Source: Tulasnella sp. 424
Lineage: Eukaryota; Basidiomycota; Agaricomycetes; Cantharellales; Tulasnellaceae
Length of the DNA stretch: 64,000 nt
Assembly (NCBI GenBank): GCA_019633425.1
Contig: WSUB01000002.1
Span: forward strand, 186,001-250,000
Reading direction: 5' to 3'
Below are positions 57,235-64,000 of this stretch, piece by piece. The notes beneath the pieces were generated by a model. It ran no database searches. It saw only the letters and a list, made by a program, of their open reading frames with translations, and was not told the DNA's origin. A program made the position numbers and the translations under genes. Every line of letters begins with the position of its first letter. Position 1 is the stretch's first letter.

Positions 57235-59906
57235 CTACGTGAGAGACTGCGCGACATGAATTTTGAAACCACCATCAACCGGCGTCGTATCACCAGCCTT
57301 CAACCCATCAGCGGCCTGAACATCGGGGAGCTCGATTTCCACCATCGTCTCGTCGGTGTTGGCCCCAGAGCTGAGACTCCTGTTGGAGATTGGCGAAACG
57401 CTCCCTGCCGTGGTTGCCCCGGCATCCACATCAAGCTTGGAGGAATCTCTCATCGCGAGAGCCTCCCTCATCCTCTCCTCTTGCGTCTCTCGAAGGTGCT
57501 CGACGAAATCAACAAGGAACCTCGCCTGCTCGTAGGTCTCGATGGCTTTCATGCTCCTCCGCCTTCTGAGCGTGAGCACCACCCTCTCCACAAGCTGGAA
57601 CGACTCTCTCCTAAGCACACCGTGCGAGATCAAAGTCTTCCAAGGAATCGTGGCGGGCATCGAGGGCTCCGAGTTCTCCCAAAGGGCTTGCAAAGCCTCG
57701 CTAACAGGCCCACACAACCCCATCTTAATGGTCCAGGAGCAGGCAACCAAGCCCGCCCTTCCAACACCTCCCCGACAATGAACGAGCACGTTCACCCCTC
57801 GCAGGGTGTACCGTCGAATAACCCAATCCACTGCCCTGTCCAACTTGGCAACATCAAGCGGCGCCAACCCTTCAGGAGTCGGGATCCGCAACACGTCGAT
57901 GCCCAATTGACCTGCGCACGAGGCGTACTCTGGCCAAGGAGCACCCAAGAACTCCAACTCCGTGTTGTCGAGGCAGTTGATGATTAAACCCACGCCCAAC
58001 GACCGGATGCGAGCCAAGTCCTGCGGCAACGAGCGACAGATCGCTCCCCGTCCCTTGACTGGTCCGGAGAGGCGGACCTTCTTGCCAGGGCATGATGACA
58101 GCAAAAGGTTGCCGATCTGCGGGCCAACAGGGCCTGGTTGGAATCGAGCTCCGAGCTGAGGGACTGGGGGCAGATGGGTTGGCAATGTTTGGGTCGCGTA
58201 GGGTGACATGTTGGCCATGAGAGGATAGGGCAACGTTGGGAATGGTGGGGGATTTGGGGCCTCTGCCGGGTTAGACGACCTGGGCCTCGAATCGCTCGTC
58301 GTGTAGTGAACAGGCACCCTGACGGGGGTGAACGGCTGGAGTGCTTCGGAGATCGCTTCTCGTATGCTTGTCTGTGCCGCAATCGTAGCCTCCGGAGAAA
58401 GGTCCATCTGGGCAGGCGGGGGCATACTCGTCAATGGCGGGACCATAGCGAGAGAGGGGGCATGTGTTGCCGAGGCTCGAAGTGGTAGAGTATGTGTGTG
58501 CAACGGTTGGTGAACCGGACCAAAACAAGTATCCAGGCGAAGGTGTAGTGGCAAGTTGATCGAAGGCAACGTCTCGTAAGCGGCATCCCGATCATCACAA
58601 TCATCACTGTTGAGCGATGGTGGAACGGAATCTTCTTCATTCAACGCGCTTTCAAAGACCGACGGGTCAGCAGCCGCTAGGTGCGCCGATATTTGCGTGA
58701 TCAAATTGTGTGGCAGTACATAAGATATGCTGACGAAACAAAGATCCAGATTAGCATCCAAGAGTTGCCTTTCGCAGGGAAGTTTCCCGCGTCCTAACGC
58801 AAAAAAGTGAATTCAAAGACTTACTTGATGGGGTGAGTCTCCGAAGTCTTGGGTTTTGGCGGGGCAGGTCCTTCGGAAAGCACCGACGGCATCGGTCCAT
58901 TGGTCGGCGCAGGCTGTGGGGCTGACGAGGTCACACGAACTTCTGCGGACTTCCCAAAGATCTTGGGCGTAAACGGCAAAGGCTGTGGAGTGAGCGCGGA
59001 AGAGATCGCCAGCGCAAGCGCTTCATTAAGTTGTGGGGAGGGAGGGGGATGAATAATTGGTTCGGACCGCGTGCGCAGGAGAGCTGGTGGTGGTGGCGCT
59101 AGAGGGTTAAAGCTCGCGAAATCAAATGGCGTCGCTGAAGTGGCGGGTCTCGGTTCGGGCGAATGGATGGCGCTATCGGTGTTGGTTGTGGCCGCGTCTC
59201 TCCCACCGAGTGTTAGAAACGTCGAAGTTTCCACCGCCGTGACTTGCACGATACCATTTGAATGGTCGAGGGTCTGTGCCGCCGTGCTCGCTTCCGCAAT
59301 CGCAGTCGCTGACTGGTCGGTGCGGTTTGCAGGGTAATAAAGTTGAACGGCCATATTTAGTGTCTGCCTCTTCTGGAGTTCCTCCACATGGGCCGGTGCA
59401 ACGACCGAGAGCGGGATATAAGCTGTGGGACATCCTGAGGGAGGAAAAGGAAAGCGTTAGGATTTGATATTTTTTATCGAAAGCCGAGATCAACGAGGGT
59501 TCGAGGATAAAAAAGGAAGGACGGATGAGGTCTCGAGACCGAGATTTCAAGTTAGACTGCACTCAGTCGGGTCCAACTTAGTTGGCAGAAGCAGGAGGTG
59601 GAATAACGCACCACGTTCACCGAACTTCATGACTGAGTAGCTGGACATGTGATGCTGACTGCAGAGACCAGCGATGGCCTCCATCACTCGCAATTCATTG
59701 GGATGGATGTGTGCACCGAGCATGGTTACTGGTGTCGAGGTGGTCGCTGGTGCAGGTGCCGAGTTTAATCGCAAGACTGTGGGCCTTTGAGCAGCTGGAT
59801 GCTGGTGCTGATTATTCTGATGCTGAGGAAGGGCCTGTGGGTGCAGTTGGGGTGAAACTACGTGGAGATGAGGGGGTGAGGTGGAGACGGCCTGAGTAGC
59901 GATCAT
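57235..59906 (-). CDS. Dual-specificity/CDKN3-like protein phosphatase
   Basis: Three exons (59612-59906, 58825-59434, 57235-58729) give 799 residues. The first 500 residues are His/Gln/Pro/Ser/Ala-rich and disordered. An ordered segment near the N-terminus (HPNELRVMEAIAGLCSQHHM) is present. The phosphatase domain (about 500-700) opens with SSCPGKKVRLSGPVKGRGAI and DLARIRSLGVGLIINCLD, and has the P-loop HCRGGVGRAG with the catalytic Cys at about residue 619 and the Arg five residues on. LRIPTPEGLAP matches the CDKN3/Cdc14-like WPD-loop region, where a Glu may replace the usual Asp. It probably dephosphorylates Ser/Thr/Tyr residues; substrate unknown. The start is the ATG giving MIATQAVSTS; a longer frame upstream is unlikely. 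Confidence 0.85.
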
Positions 59907-60253
59907 GGTGGACGAAAGTCGAGCGAAAAGAAAGCAAGATGAATGAAACTGGTGGGGTTTTTGTACGACGTCGTGGATGTACGATGAAGAAGGAGAGGAA
60001 AAGAGAGGGAGGGAGGGGGAAGAATGGGACAGAGGTGGACAACGACGAAAAAGAGGAAGGGGGAGCGACGAAAGCAAAAGGGAAACTCCAAGGAAGAATT
60101 CAAGCACGTGACCTTAAGGCCTTTCGCCCAGCAGTTGCTTTTTCTAGCGACCAGCGCATTTCGTCTCAAGTCCACGCATCCGGACACTTGCCACTTCTCA
60201 TGTACACGTTCACGTACTAATAACAATCGATCATCGTCTATCCACACGTTCTG
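59907..60253. other. Intergenic, phosphatase 5' leader
   Basis: The minus strand is pyrimidine-rich next to the phosphatase start (59960-60060). This is the leader/promoter, with the end of the next minus-strand gene at its right side. No gene seen. Confidence 0.5.
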
Positions 60254-61228
60254 CTATGATTCCTCCGACCTCAGTACACCCAAGCGCCCCTGTTGTCGCG
60301 TCTTGAGTTTTTTCAGCTCTCGGTACCGCTCGATCGCCTTTTCCCTCTCCTCTTCCATCATCCTCTTTTGCACAGCAGACACGGGTAGTGGTGACTTGGC
60401 CGACATCGTCTTTCCCGACTTGCCCGCTGCCGCGGCACCGCGTGGAAGCGCCGTTAAAGTCGGTGGAGCCTCTGCAACGTCGTTCACACTCCTCCGATCC
60501 ACGCGTCTGTCAAATTCCATCTTTCCCTTTGGCTTTGTACCAGATTCCCCTGATCCGTTCGCCACCGAGCCTTTACCCCTTCCCTCGGTCGTCGTTGGCG
60601 CTTCTTCCTTTGCTTTTCGCTTTTTGCTGCCCGGAGCACCACCCTTAGACGCCTTCTTGTACGCGCTCTGCATCTTCCACTTGAACTCCTCTTCTACACG
60701 TCTGAAATCCAAAACAACAAGCTCCAATGTTTAGCAAACTCCCCGTGCAAGAAGTACCTCTGTGTGTGGAGTCGTCTGTACTCACCGGTTAAAATCCCGC
60801 ATAGACTCTCCAGGCTACAGGCACACAAGCAAGTTTCCACAGAGACGCAAACCCGTTCAGCGCGACTCGTCAGCGAATCACACACATTGTCCCCAACTAA
60901 CCTTGATCTTCACAACGGTTGGTTCTTCCGCCTCGCCTTCACCAGCGGAGTCTCTGCTCCGTTTAGGCGGCCGTATCCCTTCTTCCTCCTCTTCACGTTT
61001 CCTTTTCAGCCGGTTTAATTGCTCTCTCATCTTCTCGGCATTCGCAACCCAACCCATTTTCTTCGACATGCTGTCGCCTTTATCCTTTGTCGGTGGCCGA
61101 TCGAAGCCCCTGACCGGAATGAAGATCCTTTCAGTTGCTGAGCTGAGCAAAATCGGCCGAGAGCCAGGAGCCTACAGTTTGTCGCGTCTTTCTATTCTTG
61201 CCGAGTGCTTGAGGCGTTTGTGCGGCAT
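60254..61228 (-). CDS. Small basic nucleolar-type protein (CCDC137-like)
   Basis: Four exons give 245 residues: 61176-61228, 60902-61109, 60786-60814, 60254-60701. It begins MPHKRLKHSARIERRDK, then PPTKDK, a KREEEEEGIRPPKRSR stretch and the motif IKPGESMRDFNRRVEEEF, ending in a Lys/Arg/Glu-rich coiled coil. This order (MPHKR start, PPTKDK, PGES..FNRRVE) matches a fungal family I associate with CCDC137-like, ribosome-biogenesis-related proteins; the role is not established from sequence. Without the intron at 61110-61175 a TAG would stop translation after codon 18. Splicing at its GTAGGC donor removes it and restores the family motif. A 29-nt exon carries PGESMRDFNR. Confidence 0.75.
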
Positions 61229-61775
61229 GGCGACTTATCGGCAGGTGGGGTTGGGTTCAAGTGGTAGGAGATTTTTCAAGACCATCCGTGGCGTGAGAGT
61301 CCCCTCGGTGCTATGAGTTCTCTCAGTGGGTTCCGTTGCCCAAGTCCAGTTGTGCCAATCTGAGACGAAAAAAAGGAAGATAGAATTCCGAAAACGACTG
61401 TGACAGCATCCTCTTGATACAAAAATGTTCCATATCCGGATCAGAACAGAAGAGAAAGAGAGAGAGAAAATGAGGGAGATAATAACAAGCCAAAAGGAAC
61501 GAGGGGGTAAAAGGCCAATTGCAGCGATTGCGAGAACCGAGAGAAAAGGAGAGGGCATAATTATAATTAGAGACTAAAAGCCGAATCAAAGAGGGTAATG
61601 GATTCGCTCGCAAAAAAAAGGAGCTAAAAGGAAATAACGAAAGAAATTAATCGAAAGCTGTGGTGGGTGGTTGTTGCATCCAGTACATGGGTATCAGGAG
61701 GAGGGTATCGCCACTTGCGTTTCGGGACTCGAAGGTGGACAGTATATCAACGGGAGTGGTGGACGGGACGACCAT
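61229..61775. other. Intergenic: upstream of the basic protein, CLIP-170 3' end
   Basis: Purine-rich on the plus strand, with a GA run at about 61449-61470. It is the promoter of the CCDC137-like gene and the 3' untranslated region of the CLIP-170 gene. No gene seen. Confidence 0.5.
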
Positions 61776-64000
61776 TTAGAATACGTCGTCTCCGTAGGGA
61801 CAGTCCTCGGTAACGTGATCTCCCAGAACTTCACAGTTCTCACACCAGTGGTCCTGATCGTCAGCTGCCTCTGGCTCAGCAGCGGAAGCTGTCGAGGTGG
61901 TGGTGGTGGTAGCGGCGAGTTCAGCAGCGTGTTCTGCTGCACTGAATCCAACGATGTCACAAGACGCAAGATCATGGCCATGCTGACCACACAGCTCGCA
62001 AGGATGGTCGTCACCCTCTGCTTCAGGAGGTACGACGGCGGATACCATGCTGCCCTGGGATGGTGGACGAGGTGGCTCGATGCTGTGGCGCAAAGAATCG
62101 CCGCTAACCTTCCGTGACCGACGACGGGAAATTTTCTCGTTGAGCCGTTCAATCTCCCGTTCGAGGTCGTCCTGTGATAAGGGGACGGCAAATTAGAACG
62201 GATTGACCCAACGAAGAATCATTATTTTACCTCGCGGTAAATCTTGGCTTCGACGAGTTGCTCAAGGTCGAGAATATCCTTGTTCAACTGGGAGGTACTG
62301 CGAGTCAACGGTTCTGCCCGCCTGGTCGTTGTTGAATACCGCCTTACCGAGTGAACCGCCTTGGTGTGTTCCTTCTCGACATCGCTCAGCTTCTTCTGCA
62401 GTTGTTCCACCTCAGTCTTCAATGATTTGATGACTGCAACAGGATCTTCTTCGGAGTCCTTCGAAGCGCTCTTGTCGGAATCTTCGCCTGCCAGAGCTTT
62501 CTCTTCCTTATCAATCACTTCTTCAAGTGTCTTCTCCAGGCTCTTTGTAGTCTAGCATCAAGAGGTATTTCAACTTAGATATACACGCGCCTTTCTCGAG
62601 GGCAACTGCGACGGCTTACCTCTCTTAGATCCTCGATTTCAGCGAGATGCATCTTGATTTCACTTTCGAGAACCTTGATCTGCGAGCTAAGACCGGAGTT
62701 TTCCTTGCGTAACTCGGCGTTGATATGCCTGTGGCAATGTTCGTTGTATCAGCGCACCGGCTCTCGAGAATTTCAATCAGGATTAACGTACTTCAAGCCC
62801 TTGACTTGGTCCTTGAGGTTCTCCTCAGAATTCATGTTCGTCGAGCGGCTCGACGTCCTTGATGAGATCGAGTTCGCAGAATCCCGTCGAGGATCACGGA
62901 GACCAAGTTCCTTGAAGGATCCGCCAGGTGATGCTCGGCTCGGCTCAGGTTCTGCGTGTTTGCTATCCAGAATAAGCTGCAACTCCTGGACCCGATTGCG
63001 TTCCAGTTGGAGCTTGGCAGCTTCTTCTTGTAGAGTCTTCTCGAGCTGAAAGTCCAAACAGGTGAGTGATTCCCCAAGCCCCGTCAATGATAGAATACTC
63101 ACATCCGACCGATCAGCTTCGAGCGCATTAATCCTGGCTCTCAGTTCATCCGCCGTCTTGTTCACGATGACTAGTCGGTTCGTAGCAATCTCCGCCTCGT
63201 CGAGGGCCTCCTTCTGTTCGGCGCGAGCCCTGTCCACAGCCACCTTAAGACCATCGATTTCTTCCACAAACTTCAACTTTTCGTCAGACGCCTTCTTTGC
63301 AGCTTCCGCTACCCGTTCTGCTGCGGTTGATTCTGCATCGTCCTGGGTGCCTTCAAGGTTCTAAATACAAGACCAAAGCCATTGAGCACGAGCACACAAT
63401 ACTGACAGCGAGGATCTTACCGAAAGCTCAGTTCGGAGTGTCTCGATCTCGGCTCGAGCATTCTCGAGGGCAGCGTCGTTTTCGCGGAACGCCTCTTCAA
63501 CCTCTGCTACCTTGAGTCTAGCAGCGCTCTCCGCTTTCACCAATTGCTCTCCTTCCTTCCGCAGCGTTTCCAGCTCAGCTCGCAAAGTAGACTCGGTCTC
63601 GCGGAATCGAGTGATTCGGGAGTTTACAGCCTGCTCATCCTTCTCGGACATCATGCGCATATCCTCCAGCTGATCCTCGAGGGTCGACAGCTTATGCTGC
63701 AAGTGGTTGACCTGCTCCTTGAGAGTCTCGTTCTCAATTTGGGTGGCAGCGTTGGCGTGACGGGCCAAGGTTGCTGGGGAAGGTGGACGTTCGACATATC
63801 TCTGGAGCTTGGTCTCGAGGTCCTGGATCATGTCCTCCATGACATAACGGCGATCTTCGTACTGTGCGATGCGCTCTTCGTAAAGTGCAATAGTTTCCTA
63901 AGGCAAGCGATGAGCAATTCGTAAAAATCAAGATACATGTCCAGCCTCACCTGACCAGCGGTTCGAAGTTCATCGACCTGGTTGAACAAATCCTTCCGCT
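61776..64000 (-). CDS. CLIP-170 family microtubule plus-end protein, C-terminal part
   Basis: Partial gene cut by the right edge; the N-terminal CAP-Gly region lies outside. Eight visible exons: 63951-64000 (partial), 63421-63897, 63103-63360, 62792-63045, 62620-62728, 62348-62551, 62231-62287, 61776-62171, about 600 residues. Almost all is heptad coiled coil. The C-terminus has two CCHC-type zinc knuckles, CELCGQHGHDLASC and CENCEVLGDHVTEDC, and ends ...PYGDDVF. This matches CLIP-170, whose knuckles bind p150Glued/LIS1 and fold back on the CAP-Gly domain, with a terminal acidic-aromatic tail. The 60-nt intron 62288-62347 is in frame without stops and was removed on splice-site grounds. Confidence 0.85.

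Noticed and set aside
59547..60107. Upstream extension of the phosphatase frame starting MLEFFLGVSLLLSSLPLPLF
   Set aside because: It is translated from the pyrimidine-rich leader, which yields Leu/Ser/Pro/Phe by composition and imitates a signal peptide. The downstream ATG at 59906 is the better start.

Overview
The window is nuclear DNA from a filamentous basidiomycete, most likely an agaricomycete mushroom-forming fungus. The reasons are about 22 protein genes in 64 kb on both strands, many short introns (mostly 50-70 nt, with GT..CTNAC..AG signals), a basidiomycete-style F-box protein with an N-terminal coiled coil, a fungal 5S rRNA gene, an intron-bearing tRNA-Ser, and fungal forms of Bet5, Ada2, Fun30, Oma1, Mcy1 and Om14. 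The species cannot be named from sequence alone. I built the gene models by hand by joining reading frames across splice sites and checking phase. Total length is divisible by three in every complete model.

Layout. 1-1755: no supported gene. 1.7-10.3 kb: cytochrome c peroxidase (+), MCM2 (+), a stand-alone 5S rRNA gene (+), an Hsp110/Sse1 chaperone (-). 10.7-21.5 kb: TRM112 (-), a Fun30/SMARCAD1 remodeller (+), TRAPP subunit Bet5 (-), an Mcy1-type cysteine synthase homologue (+), SAGA subunit Ada2 (-). 22-29.7 kb: secretome and accessory genes, namely a membrane-anchored pepsin-fold protein with a degraded active site (+), a secreted double-psi beta-barrel protein (+), an F-box protein (+) and an F-box/LRR-like protein (-). 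30-38.6 kb: an Om14-like membrane protein built from two repeats (+), a G-protein alpha subunit (-), tRNA-Ser(UGA) (+), Oma1 protease (+), and a small secreted protein of two cysteine-rich modules (-). 39.5-52 kb: CCT6 (-), a short-chain dehydrogenase (-), a type II membrane protein (-), Dph2 (+), alanyl-tRNA synthetase (-). 52-64 kb: a large disordered protein (-), nitronate monooxygenase (-), a dual-specificity phosphatase (-), a small nucleolar-type basic protein (-), and the C-terminal part of a CLIP-170 homologue running off the right edge (-).

Most genes are conserved housekeeping genes with no operon-like logic. Several act at or in mitochondria (CCP1, Mcy1-like, Om14-like, Oma1, a possible mitochondrial form of AlaRS), and several in translation (TRM112, DPH2, AlaRS, tRNA-Ser, 5S). 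The grouping is loose and may be chance.

Most worth a second look: (1) the 165-residue secreted protein whose middle exon is exactly one 69-codon module with phase 0-0 ends, so the array could grow or shrink by exon duplication; (2) the same architecture (one 87-codon, phase 1-1 repeat exon) in the unrelated Om14-like gene 7 kb away; (3) a likely catalytically dead, membrane-anchored aspartic-protease homologue; (4) four to five GC-AG introns; (5) microexons of 3-19 nt in MCM2, the Mcy1-like gene, Oma1 and the dehydrogenase.
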